Origin: Oscarella lobularis
Taxonomy: Eukaryota > Porifera > Homoscleromorpha > Homosclerophorida > Oscarellidae
Length of the DNA stretch: 64,000 bases
Direction of reading: 5' to 3'
Assembly (NCBI RefSeq): GCF_947507565.1
Contig: NC_089179.1
Span: forward strand, 2,435,747 to 2,499,746
Made by a program: the position numbers and the translations under genes. Position 1 is the first letter of the stretch. Every line of letters begins with the position of its first letter. Under the pieces are notes generated by a model. It saw nothing but the letters and a program-made list of their open reading frames with translations. It was not told the DNA's origin and searched no databases. Of this stretch, positions 10,493 through 21,395 are shown piece by piece.

Positions 10493-13400
10493 ATGCCGAA
10501 TAGACCTGCAGCAAGCTACTCTCCCCAAAATTCTCCTTCTCCTAATTTTGTCGGTACTTTGAATGTTTCCTGCTCATTCTGCGGAGCAATGAGATGGCCT
10601 GCTGAAAGAGCAACGTTCTGTTGCAAAAATGGGAAGGTTAAGTTGCCTCTTCTCGCTGATCCTCCAGAGGACTACGAAGGTCTCTTTTCTTCCGAGACGG
10701 AAGAAAGTCGTCATTTTTTAAATAACATCCGGCAGTACAACTGCGCATTTCAGATGACGTCCATGGGAGGATACGCCCCGTTTCGCCAAACAGGCTGGAA
10801 TCCCTCTTTTGTCGTCAAAGGACAGATCTATCATCGAATAGGCAGCCTTTTGCCGGCTCCAGGCCAGACTCGGCAATTTGCCCAAATTTATTTTGTCCAA
10901 AATGATCGAGAACAAACGACGTTGCGGCAGCAGATAGTTCCTACTCTTCGCGAAGATATACTTGACTTTCTTCAAAATAAGCTTCACCATTTGAACACTT
11001 ACGTTAGGACTTTCAGACAAATGGATCTCTCTGCCGTAGAAAACTACGTCATTGTCATAGACGCCGACAAAAGGCCGTCAGCCGAACATCGTAGAAGATT
11101 CAATTTGCCTCAATGCAGCGAAATCGCCGTTGTGCTTACGGAATCCGAACGCGGCTACCGAGATATCGTTCTGACGCGCCACGATGGAACTTTACACCGA
11201 ATAAACGAATGCCACCGAAGTTACGACGCCTTGCAGTATCCCCTTCTCCATCTCTTTGGAGAGGACGGCTATCATCAAGAGGAGTGCGAGCAGCACCAAA
11301 CGCCAATGACGTTCTACTGTCATCGAATTATGTACAGGCCGCACCACTCTTCCAATATACTTTTAAAAGGCAAGATTCTATTTCAGCAATACGTCGTCGA
11401 CATGTACTGTAAGGTCGAAACGCAACGATTGAGGTTCATACGGCGCGAACAAACGCTCCTGCGCGCAGAATCGTACACGACACTACGAGACAGCCTCGCT
11501 TCCGGTAAGATGCCCGTGCACGTTCATTAGACGTCCCACAAGAAAACACCTTTTTAGAAGTGGACGCGGCACAGCTCGGTCGAAGAGTCGTTCTGCCTTC
11601 CTCATTTACGGGCAGTCCGCGCTATCTGCACGAAAGGGTTCAAGACGCCATGACATACGTTCGGAAGTACCACAAGCCGGACATCTTTACAACTTTTACC
11701 TGCAATCCCAAGTGGCGAGAGATTTCAGAAACTTTACTTCCTAATCAATCCAGTCACGACCGCCCAGACTTAGTATCGCGCGTCTTTCACATGAAACTGA
11801 AAGATTTCATCAAAGACTTGACAAAGAATGCGGTTTTCGGCAAACCGAAAGCGCACCTCTATTCCGTTGAATACCAAAAGCGAGGCCTTCCCCACGCCCA
11901 CGTCCTCCTCTGGCTCGAGGAAAGGATTCACTTACAGGAAATCGATTCGATTATTTCTGCAGAAATTCCCAGTAAAGACGACGACCCTGAATTGCACAGA
12001 ATCATTCTCAGTCATATGGTCCACGGTCCCTGCGGCCCGCAGAATCCTCGCTCCCCCTGCATGCAGAACGGACTTTGCTCCAAGCACTACCCGAGAGAAT
12101 TTCTTTCTGAAACTCTTTGCGGCAACGACGGCTACCCTGAATATCGCAGACGATCGAAAGAAGAAGGAGGCTTCGAAGAAGAAAAGCGAACCCGAAACGG
12201 CTCTTTCGTTATCGACAATCGGTGGGTTGTTCCCCATAATCGCTATCTCTGCAAGAAATACGACGCTCACATCAACGTCGAATACTGTTCGAGCATCAGA
12301 AGTATTCAATACGTTCTGAAGTACGTGCACAAGGGCTGCGACATGGCTTCATTCGCACTCCAAAGACCTAACCCGCGAGATGAAATTGACGTTTTTCGCG
12401 CAGCGCGCTACATTGGCCCGTCCGAAGCCTGCTGGCGATTGTTCGACTTTCCAATCCACGAGAGATATCCTCCCGTTCAAACTCTCCATGTTCACACCAG
12501 CGACGACCGACAAATAGTCTTCACACCTGAAAACGCTCGCCAGCGAGCTGAAGACCCTCCCGACACAACACTTACCGCATTTTTTAAACTGTGCGCCACC
12601 TACTACAGTAACGACAACGCTCAGTTCACCGACATCGATCGACAGTTCGTTGCTAACCTGTTATATTCCGAAGTTCCACAGTATTTTACTTGGAATTCCG
12701 GCAAGCGTCAATGGATGAAACGGAAAAAAGGTGCCGAAATCCGTCACAACGGTGCAACGACTTCTTTTCTCCAAACGCAAATGATCGGTCGCATCTACAC
12801 CGACCACCCCAAGCAAGAAGAAAGATTCTTCGTGAGGCTGCTCCTGAACACCGTCAAGGGTCCTAAAAGCTTTACAGACCTCAGAACTGTTCGCGGAAAC
12901 GTTGCCTCTTCCTTCAAGCAAGCATGCAAAGATCTCCACCTCTTAGAAGACGGCAATCACTGGATTATGTGCATGAGTGAAGCGAGCGAGAGCCGTCATT
13001 CATCGGCGCTTCGTGTTCTTTTTGCCGTTCTACTCGCCTCCTGCCAATTAACAGACGCTCTTCAAATGTGGATGCGCTTTCGAAATGACATGGCAGACGA
13101 CATACGCTATCAGTTCGAAACCGGATCTGCCAACGGCCCCATACAGCCACCTCCGGCGGCGACTCGGCGCCCCGCCGCGCCGCGTACCCCGATGCCGTTT
13201 ACCGACCAAATCTACAATCACGCACTCCTCCTCCTTCAAAAGACGCTCAATTCAATGGGAGGAAATCTTCTTTCAGCCTACGGTCTACCTACTCCCGACA
13301 ACACACACTCCCAAGGTTTTTACATTCTCTTATTAGCGTAGGGGTTAAGTAATGATGAACTTCTTTCTCATCCAGACCATTCCTCTTCCCGCTACCTTGA

Positions 13401-14841
13401 GGAAATCTCCTACGACCTACCCCAACTCGACGAGCACATACTCCTACACGAACCTATCCTCAACACCGAACAACGACAGCTCTACACTACCATCTTGGCT
13501 AAACTTCGAAGCAACGAAAGCGGAATACTATTCATCGACGCGCCCGGTGGAACGGGAAAAACATTTCTCATAAACCTCATCCTCGCCAAAGTTCGCTCTT
13601 TCCGGCAAATCGCCTTAGCTACCGCCAGCAGCGGCATAGCAGCGCAATTGCTTGCGGGAGGCCGAACTGCCCATTCCACGTTTCACATTCCTTTAAATTT
13701 AAACTCGACTGACCTCCCCATCTGCAACGTCTCGCGATCTTCTGGCCTGGCACGGCTATTTCAAGAAGCGAAAATTGCTTTTTGGGACGAAGCGTCGATG
13801 ATACACAAAAAAGCGCTTGAAGCCGTAGACCGAACACTACGCGACGTTCGCCAAAATGATGACATAATGGGTGGGCTCCTATTCGTCCTATCCGGCGACT
13901 TCCGCCAAATATTGCCTGTCATTCCAAGAGGAACGAGAGCCAATGAAGTGCACAGCTGCCTCAAATCGTCCGTTCTATGGTGTTCCGTCGAAACCCACTA
14001 TCTCACTACCAACATGAGAGCGAGAACCAGTTCACTCGACACCGAAACGACACAGCATTTTTCCGAACAGCTACTCCGAATTGGCAACGGCGACACCCAG
14101 ACAGCGGATAACAAAGACATACAGATAACACCCGAACTCGCCGTCCTCGCCGAAACACCACAGCAGCTCAGAGACGAAATCTATCCGGAGTTGTCGGCTC
14201 ACGCAACAGACTCTGACTGGTTGTGCCAACGAGCAATTCTCGCTCCGCACAACGAAACCGTCAATGCCATCAACAATCGGCTTCTCGACGAATTTCCCGG
14301 CGAGCATTCGCAATTCCTCTCAATCGACACGGCCCTATCCGATGAAGAATCTACCATGTATCCCACAGAATTTCTCAACACCATCGAAGTATCAGGATTT
14401 CCTCCCTACGTTCTTAACCTCAAAATAGGAGCGCCCGTCATCCTAATACGAAACATCAGTCCTCCTCAATTGTGCAACGGAACTCGATGCGTCGTCCGCC
14501 GCCTCACCACAAACTGCGTTGAACTGAACGTCGTCACAGGACCCGCTAAAGGCACTACTGCCTTTCTTCCCCGCATTCCTCTTACGACATCGAACGTCGA
14601 CGACCCTACTATGGCATTTCAATTTCGCCGACTGCAATTTCCGTTGAAATTGTCATTCGCTATGACGGTAAACAAAAGTCAAGGAAAAACCTTACAGAAA
14701 GCCGGTTTACACTTGGAACATCCGTGCTTTTCGCACGGGCAGTTTTACGTCGCCGTATCCAGAGTAGGATCAAAAGAAAACCTCTCTATTTTTTGCTGCG
14801 GTGGCGTCATTCACAATGTTGTATATAAAGAAGTGTTATGA
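10493..14841 (+). pseudogene. Helitron Rep-helicase, one frameshift and one in-frame stop
   Basis: The N-terminal part (10493-11530) has the Helitron zinc-finger-like start (CSFCGAMRWPAERATFCC) and the block around VVKGQIYHRIGSLLP. The frame shifts between about 11505 and 11560. The second frame (to 13341) holds the HUH nickase: TTFTCNPKW, the HUH motif in RGLPHAHVLLWLEE, and the paired tyrosines in IQYVLKYVHKG. A TAG at 13339-13341 then stops translation, but the same frame continues as a PIF1-type helicase to 14841: Walker A GGTGKTFL, Walker B FWDEAS, LSGDFRQILPV, VNKSQGKTL and YVAVSRVGSKENL. Rep nicks and joins DNA and the helicase unwinds it during rolling-circle transposition. All motifs survive, so decay is recent; two lesions make it non-functional as it stands. 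Confidence 0.92.
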
Positions 14842-14965
14842 ACGTCATTGACTTTTCCTGGCTTTCCGTAGCATACCATCGTAACGCGCGCTTCCCCTTT
14901 GTTCTACAACGTCTACATTCTTCGCCGAACATTCTTTTTCTGCTTCTTTCGCCCAAACGTCCTCC

Positions 14966-16048
14966 ATGTCCCGAAAGCGTCTACACCCAACCACGATCAC
15001 ACCAAAAGAAGTGCAAGCTCTCTCGCAAGGGACAGTCGCCGACGTGGAAGGACAAGTCGTCGCCCTGTCACCGAAGAAGCAAGGGCCCGCCAAGACGTAC
15101 TACCGAGCCTCCGTCGCCGACAACCACTCGCGCGTCTCACTCACCTTATTTTCCGACAAGACTGCGGACGTTCTCAGCAAAATGAAAGAACAAAAAGCTT
15201 CCGTCCTCCTCAAAAACGTAACCGTATCGCAATCAACATCTTCCGATACAAAACACCTCTTCGATCGCAAAAGCGAAGTCCAACCGTCGACTAAAACCTT
15301 TTCTCCTCAACCGTTCGACGACGCGTCCTTCGGATCGACTCCCATCCCGAAACAAATCACTCTTGACCAGCTACCCGCACAAGCCACCTGGCAACGAATC
15401 ACGACGAAAATCAAAGTGTTGGACGTCTCGCCCAAAACGAACGTCGGCCAATCGAAAGTCCTTCAAAACGTCGCCGTTAGCGATAGCACCGGCACTGCCT
15501 CACTCACCCTATGGTCGGCCTTTCTCGAAACGTTGGTTGTCGGAAAATCGTACGAGCTTAAGAATTTTATTGTGTCCACGTTCGACGACGAGAAAACAAT
15601 TTCATCTCCATTCAAGCACGGCGTTGTCAACGAAATCAACGAAGTGGAAGACGCCCTGCCCCTCGAAGAACCAATGACTAAAACCACCGAAATAACAAAC
15701 GTCACCATCACCAACATCTCCCACTACTCCTACAATCTCAAGTGCCCAAAATGCAAGAAAGGGAACGTCGACGTTCTTGAGCAAAACCCGGTGTTAGGCA
15801 AATGCACCACTTTCGCTTGCAAAACTCTTTCAAAAATCGAAAAATGTGCCATCCAAATTTCAGCTACCATCGACGTCGACGTTGACGACAAGCCCTTTTT
15901 CAACTCTCTCAACGTCTATGACGACGTTGTCAGAGTCATCGCCGACGTTCCTTCGGGACACTTCGACGACGAACGCCTCATCACCGCGTCTGCCTTCAAC
16001 GCTAAGTACAACGACAGATTCATCATCACCGAGGCCTCTCGCGACTAA
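14966..16048 (+). CDS. Helitron RPA1-like single-stranded-DNA-binding protein
   Basis: 360 residues without interruption. Two OB-fold-like regions are visible (about residues 20-110 and 125-230, the first with VADVEGQVVALSPKK and the second with ATWQRITTKIKVLDVSP). A third C-terminal region carries a C4 zinc ribbon (CPKCKKG ... GKCTTFAC, about residues 255-290) as in RPA1 DBD-C. RPA-like genes accompany Helitron Rep-helicases in plants, cnidarians and other animals and probably coat the displaced strand. It starts 124 bp after the helicase stop on the same strand. Unlike the helicase gene it is intact. Confidence 0.85.
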   Translation: MSRKRLHPTTITPKEVQALSQGTVADVEGQVVALSPKKQGPAKTYYRASVADNHSRVSLTLFSDKTADVLSKMKEQKASVLLKNVTVSQSTSSDTKHLFDRKSEVQPSTKTFSPQPFDDASFGSTPIPKQITLDQLPAQATWQRITTKIKVLDVSPKTNVGQSKVLQNVAVSDSTGTASLTLWSAFLETLVVGKSYELKNFIVSTFDDEKTISSPFKHGVVNEINEVEDALPLEEPMTKTTEITNVTITNISHYSYNLKCPKCKKGNVDVLEQNPVLGKCTTFACKTLSKIEKCAIQISATIDVDVDDKPFFNSLNVYDDVVRVIADVPSGHFDDERLITASAFNAKYNDRFIITEASRD

Positions 16049-16314
16049 CTCAATCAACATTCTTGCTTTGCCCGTTGGCCTTTTCGGAGTTCATTCTAAT
16101 TCAAGTTCGCTGCCCGTTCGCAGCCGATTTCAAATATCTTTCACTGCCCCTTTCCGGCAGCCATTCTCAAGTTCAAAAATAGTATCAGCCAACCGTTCAG
16201 CTGACACTATTATATATTAATAATTAACAAACAAAAAAGTTTCTTTTGCTTTCTTTTCTTCTTCTGTTTCAAATAAAGAACGCACGACAAACACTACACA
16301 CACATATCACAAAA

Positions 16315-16344
16315 ACCCGTTCATAGAACGGGTAAATCAGCTAG
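16315..16344 (+). terminator. Helitron 3' hairpin and CTAG terminus
   Basis: ACCCGTT and AACGGGT form a 7-bp stem around TCATA at 16315-16333. It is followed by seven bases and the terminal CTAG. This is the hairpin-plus-CTRR signal that ends Helitron transposition. Confidence 0.88.
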
Positions 16345-18140
16345 TAGAAATTATTCATGCGCAGCAACATTCTTTTTACGTCTCCCGTCACGTCTCGCCT
16401 GTTTATTATTCTCTGCAGCTGTGCAAACGTTGCGGTGTCTTTTTCACTAGTAGATTTGAAAAGAAAACGAAGGACAATTTGAAGGAAATTCACGCGAGGA
16501 TGCCAGTCTTCTGGCTTGCATATGAATCCTTCCAAACGCTTCTCTTTAGAGGAGCCATCTTGAACGGCCAGCTGGGAATTTCGACTACGTTCACAGGTGA
16601 GCTGGTCACCGCCAAAGAAGATCTGGTGCTGTGCTGGAACGTACTTGTGCAACTCTCGCATAATCTCAATCATGTCGTTTGCCACGTTTTCGTTTTTTTA
16701 GGATAAGTCCCAAAGGCACCTATGTGAAAATTTAATACTCACCATTATATCTAATAAGTCAGTTATTACTACCTGTTCTGATTTTCTAGCCATTTCGTTG
16801 CTGTACTGGTGAGGAATGTGCTTTATTGCAGCTGCCTTGCATCGTGCAAACACTGGAACTCTTTCGACAAGAATTCTGGCAGCCAGTATCACAAGCTCCG
16901 TTCGGAAAGTCATGTGTTCACTCAAATTTGGTAGATAAGAGTCAGTTGTTAAATTTTCAATAGGCATTTAAGCGCTGTCATCGTCCAAGTGATGGCCTAG
17001 GACACGGTGTTGAATGGCCATGGTGTTGAACCAGTGAACTAAACGCCTATGGTGAGACTTCGTTGTTATCTGGGGTTTGATTTCTAAGTCTAAATTATCC
17101 CCTATGATCTGGTACTCAGTTGTTGGTCTTTGGGTATTAACGGTGCTCGAAGCGTTTTGTTGAAGGTAATCCTCTACGCCTTTCTTCCGTAACTTGATTT
17201 CGCTGTCTTAGTAGCTGGCAATGTCCTCAAGCTTCCTTATCAGCGTTGTGTGAGAACTGCAGAAACCAAGAGAAGAGAGTCGTTTGATTGTTTGCTTGGA
17301 TGCTCCTCCCCTGTAAAGGCACAACGAAATTGTTGACTGGAAGGCTGACATGTGGTCATCCCTTGCTTTTAAAAGCACCGCTCCAGCGGACGGAACAAAG
17401 AGTTGAGGGTCTTTTTTATCTGAGCCTTCTCTAACAAAGCGTCTCTCAGAAGTTGCTGAGCAGGTAAGAATCCGGAGAAATGTTTGTGCTTTTTCTACCA
17501 GTTCTTTCCAAATTATCTTAAGATCAAAGTCTTTCAAATCGGCTGCAGAAGTTTTTCGCAGAGTGCTTTCGCCATCGTCGGATATCATCTTGCTCAGCGA
17601 TTTGCACTCTTGAAAATAATACTTTCAAGACTTCATCAAGGACAGCTTCTTTGACTTCCCCAATAGACATTATTGATTGGACAAACCGTCTGCAGTGAGT
17701 GCGCGAATCGTCTTTGGTAAGAAATTATCTCCAGTGACATTTCCAAGCTATTTAGCTCAGATGAAATTACGCCAGAAGTTTTCTTTATGTGGATTAAAAG
17801 GAGATCAATTAAAAAAGTGGAAAATTGCACTTTGAACTGATTCATTAAAATCATAGAGAATTCAGTTATGGTGGTTGGCATCTTCGCAAAAATGGCGCAG
17901 GTTTCTGGATGGATTTTTTAAGGTGCTGTCAATGGTATCGTGCACTTTGAGTCAAACATCACTTCTTTTTAAGATCTGCAGGACACAGGAAAGTTGGACT
18001 TAAGGCGTCTTTCTTATCACAAAACGATCTAATACCGACATTCGGACAGTCATCGTCTGAAGCATTCTCTGCCCTAATCTTATCAATTAAAAGCGGATCA
18101 ACTTTGCAATTTCAAAAGCTGTATCGAGGGCATCCCGGCA
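16345..18140 (-). pseudogene. DUF6589-family gene, N-terminal and central part (piece 1 of 3)
   Basis: Minus strand from about 18140. The block around AFQSTISLCLYRGGASKQTIKRL (17588-17208) is a DUF6589 N-terminal signature. After a TAA the same frame continues to IIGDNLDLEIKPQ, the conserved aspartate motif, then after another TAA to the 16967-16698 block (LPNLSEHMTFRTELVILAAR). A short intron follows, then IFFGGDQLTCERSRN and EGFICKPEDWHPRVNFLQ (16685-16345). The frame stops at RMNNFY because the Helitron is inserted there. The region 17590-18140 is more decayed. At least two nonsense codons make this a pseudogene independent of the insertions. Confidence 0.87.
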
Positions 18141-18230
18141 GTGCTTAGTCTGCTTTATAGACCGGTTGCAGTAGGCGTGTCTTACTAATTAGTTCACGTG
18201 CTGGAGTACAACGGGGCGTTTACTTTCGAT

Positions 18231-18506
18231 ATGAGGAACTTCTGTGCTGTTGTCGGTTGCGGAAACCGTGCGAATCGCGAGAAAACGAAGAGCTTCTATC
18301 GTCTTTCGGCCATTGTCACGGGAAAAGGCGAGGCTTTGCGCGAGTTGACCGAAAGGCGGCGTAGGGCGTGGCTCATCGCGATCAACCGAAAGGACATCAG
18401 GGAAAGCAATCTGAAGTACACTCGCGTATATTCGGATCATTTCATAAGTGGGAAACCTTCTGACGTCAACGAATCCGGACTGGGTTCCCACCCGAAATAT
18501 GGGTTA
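18231..18506 (+). pseudogene. THAP domain, 5' exon of a THAP transposase-like gene
   Basis: The frame starts MRNFCAVVGCGNRANREKT and continues to RRRAWLIAINRKD and RVYSDHFISGKPS, the C2-C-H layout of a THAP zinc finger (sequence-specific DNA binding). The third metal ligand, normally the Cys of RVCSDHF, is Tyr. A one-base shift near 18475 moves the conserved PDWVPT block (reads PDWVPTRNMG) into the next frame. The exon is then broken at 18506 by a Helitron remnant. A continuation of the gene is probably at 19960-20323. Confidence 0.8.
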
Positions 18507-19250
18507 CTAGCTAGACTGCCCGTGCGAAGCACGGGCAGTGGGGTATCCGATGTTTGTTTAGGGTTGTGTGCGATCGAAGTTGCGTAGGGTGGCCGCGTCG
18601 TGCAGTAGGTGTGATTAATTGGGAGGCTTACTGTCGTAGTTTGTCGTCCAGTTGTAGGCGTACGGTGTAGCTTTGACGGCTGCTTAGTCAATGAAATTTC
18701 ATGAGCCATTTTTAAGCTTTCGACGTAAGAATTATGAGAGTAGAGCATTTGTTGCAAATATGCAACAGTTCCTGGTGTCAGCCCGGCAAAAGGAGATTGA
18801 CGCAATGAGATTTCTTCTTCTTCATTTCCCACAAAATATATTTGTGCGAATTTAGCTTTTTGTTATTCTCCTGACAAAGATGGCCAAAACGGTGGTAAAT
18901 TTGTCCTTGGATTTTGTAGCACGAATTGCAATGACGAAGAAAGAGAATTTCGTCGCATCCCATTGACGTCATTTGGAAAGCCGAATTGCAGCTTCTTATT
19001 TTTGAAAGAAATTCGAGATTCTCTGTTTCACCTAGTAAAAGGGAATCCAACGGCGGGGGCGGCTTGGGAAGCACTGATATACTGACTTTCCATTATCACA
19101 GCAGAAAGCAGGCGTTTTACCCGACCATATGAGAGCTTTGCAGTAGGGGCATTGGATTTCCAATTTGCCAATGTGGTTAGGCTGTGGAGGGCAGTCGTTG
19201 TACAGTACTCGTAGGCTGCTGACCTCCTATCTTTCGTTTGCCTTTGTCTG
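18507..19250 (-). mobile_element. Deleted Helitron, N-terminal Rep fragment joined to a 3' end
   Basis: On the minus strand the Helitron N-terminal zinc-finger-like block (CPYCKALIWSGKTPAFCC) is followed by FQMTSMGCDEI and KIQGQIYHRFGHL, then, in another frame, by ISLRQSPFAGLTPGTVAYLQ. These align with residues encoded at about 10560-11000 of the large Helitron. Everything from HUH nickase to helicase is missing. The element ends in a hairpin (18515-18539) and CTAG at 18507-18510, next to host A/T at 18506. The 5' end (at or beyond 19250) was not found. It interrupts the THAP exon. Confidence 0.8.
18515..18539 (-). terminator. Helitron 3' hairpin
   Basis: An eleven-base perfect stem, ACTGCCCGTGC with GCACGGGCAGT, followed on the minus strand by CTAGCTAG and host T. 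Its core CCCGTGCGAAGCACGGG is identical to that of the Helitron end at 57816-57846. Confidence 0.85.
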
Positions 19251-19959
19251 CGACTGCCTCTTCTCGTTGCAGTTGGTCTGAAGAAACATTACAGTTTCGA
19301 AAAATTACGCGGAGTCCATGTCTGCACGTGTCAGGCCTGGGTTGGGGGCCGCCTGATGTAGCTCTCGCTTGCGACGTCGTGAGCATTGTCCTCTGATGTT
19401 GTGGCGTCTGCGACGGTGGCTGCGGCGGTGGCTGCGGCGGCGCTGTCAGGGAAGGGGAGGTTCTGAAGAAGATATAAGCATGTTACAAATAGAAGAGTGT
19501 TTTTGTTGTCTTTCGCGTAGCGTTCAAGATCAGTGGCGTACATGCTTGTTAGAGCTACAACGTTACCATATAGTAGCAGAAATTTCCATTCAGGTTATAA
19601 CAGATAAATAACTTATTTTTCATTTATACTTTGAAAAATTTTTGGGTGGGCCTATTCTATCCTGGCCCACCTACTGGCTACGCCACTGTGAATCAAGAGA
19701 GAGCGTTTTCTGCGAGCCATCAAAATCGAATGTAGGCGGAAAAGTACCCGGAAGTCGAGCAAGAAACCCGGACAACAATGACACTCGAAAAGGGGTCCGC
19801 TTGCGTAAAAATGGCGTACTTAGGGAGCGAAATGCCCGGAAAGGGCGATGGCGTCTTCGAGAAAGCGAGAAAAAGGAGGATTTCGTCGCATACCGGCTTC
19901 AACACGTCGCTCGGAAGGCGTGGCCGCGCAAGCCAAGATGGCGCTTACCGGATTATAGG

Positions 19960-20323
19960 GATAGATTCTTTGCAGCATGGTCCAACGCCAGAACGGTACG
20001 AGCGAGCTCAGCGACGCAGAAAACGTCCTCGATCGGACGAGGAAGACGCCGCGGACCCCGACGAAAGCGTCGTCGAAGACAAGGAGGCTACAGAGAAAGA
20101 ACTTGTTTCAGGTGAAGAAATCCAGACAGCCTTGACGTGTGCAGACATCCAATCGTTGGAGGAACTTGCACAACTTCGTGCCACTGTATCTTCGAAACAG
20201 CATTCTTTCACTAAAGAAGATTTTCAAAGCGACGACAAGAAGGTGTCATATTTTACTGGTCTTCCTAATTGGGATATATTCGCCATGCTTCTCGACTACG
20301 TCGGCCCAGCTCTCTTTAATTAA
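19960..20323 (+). pseudogene. THAP/HTH_Tnp_4-type transposase fragment
   Basis: The frame contains a basic stretch (ERYERAQRRRKRPR), an acidic linker (DEEDAADPDESVVEDKE) and the block DDKKVSYFTGLPNWDIFAML. That block resembles the segment just before the helix-turn-helix of THAP-linked DDE_Tnp_4 (IS5/ISL2EU-like) transposases. The catalytic domain that should follow is absent after 20323. With the THAP exon upstream it forms a plausible split gene on the plus strand; the connection is inference. Confidence 0.6.
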
Positions 20324-21076
20324 GAAGGATGCAATTCAAATTGATCAGTAAACGAATACTTTAGCAACGCTTTTAATATTGCTAGGATCGGCTGCTTTAG
20401 AACCGATAGGAGAAAACTCCAAGAAAATTTAGGAAATGTACCACTACGCTGGACGACATCCCCCAATGCCTAATCGCAGGGTTCATCGCAAGAAGCTAAC
20501 ATTATTATAATAGTAATTCCTGAGTACTTCAGTTACATGAGATCAATATTTACACGAAAGTCATCTGCTATTCCGGTTTACTCTTCAAACTTTTCCTCAG
20601 AGATTTCCCTTTCGCACAGCCGTAGCTGCTTTGACTATAGAAAATCCTCTATTTGTGATACATTTTAAAACAGCAAGAAATCGAGTTCCTGATTGATCCA
20701 TTGGACGTCGATGCGAGTCACGCAGCCGCTGCGCCGCTTTCGCGCATGTGTGCTTCTCTTGGTCTCGAAGAGAGACAGGCGATCCTCTTCATCCAATTAA
20801 ACAAAATACGCAAAAAGGAAAGTTGTCTAAAAGGTACGAATTTTGCTGAGTGAGTGCAGGTAGGACATCATTTTCAACATAAAGTACCCAACTGGTCGTC
20901 GTTCTCTCATATCTTTCTTCGAGTACGCTCGTCGGGAGAGCTTACACCAAAATGTCTGTTCTGTGTGAGTGTTGCCATTGTGTTCTTGATGTTGTTTGCT
21001 GCTTGGTGCGTTGTGTCTGCTAAATGTTGCATATGCATGAATTTGGAGTTTTTCCATAGCGTGCGCTGGTTAGTAT
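20324..21076. other. Spacer without supported gene
   Basis: I see no domain in any frame. A plus-strand frame at 20854-21159 is hydrophobic in its centre but is probably spurious, because the following coding sequence from 21077 uses another frame. Confidence 0.35.
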
Positions 21077-21376
21077 GGACGATGCTTCTGTTTCTCGCCG
21101 TCAACACTAACGTAGAGAGCAGAAGCGACAACAGAAAAAACGGAGAACAGAAGGTTTAGCCGATTTAGAGCGTACAACCTCAGAACTGAAGGAGAAAGCA
21201 GATCAGTTGAATTATGACAAGGAAAAGCTTACTACGCTAGTCTCCAATTCTTTGCAATGGCGAACAATGTCTTTAAAACCTGTTTGTAGTGAGTTAGCAA
21301 ATAAAAACCAAAAAATCAGCGTTTATCGTCGCCGTCTTAGAGAAGAAAACATCGGCACGGCTGTCACTAGTATTTA
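21077..21376 (+). pseudogene. Basic-leucine-zipper-like fragment
   Basis: From ATG at 21077 the frame reads a basic region (RREQKRQQKKRR) followed by leucines at seven-residue spacing (DLERTTSELKEKADQLNYDK and on), ideal for a coiled coil. A TAA at codon 12 interrupts it upstream of the basic part; it ends at a TAA near 21376. It may be a bZIP factor fragment or the coiled-coil N-terminus of the kinase that follows. No introns are obvious. Confidence 0.45.
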
Positions 21377-21395
21377 AACTGTGATCTATGTACAG

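Larger units (their letters stand above)
9194..16344 (+). mobile_element. Helitron with RPA gene, 7.15 kb, both ends defined
   Basis: The left end is TCTGTCACTATGC at 9194, preceded by host A (9193). The right end is CTAG (16341-16344), followed by host T (16345) and preceded by the hairpin at 16315-16333. Helitrons begin with TC, end with CTRR and insert between A and T, so all signatures agree. The decisive evidence for the left end is that removing 9194-16344 restores the DUF6589 reading frame exactly (RMNNFY joined to AYVASLC). It encodes Rep-helicase (10493-14841) and an RPA-like protein (14966-16048). Confidence 0.9.
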
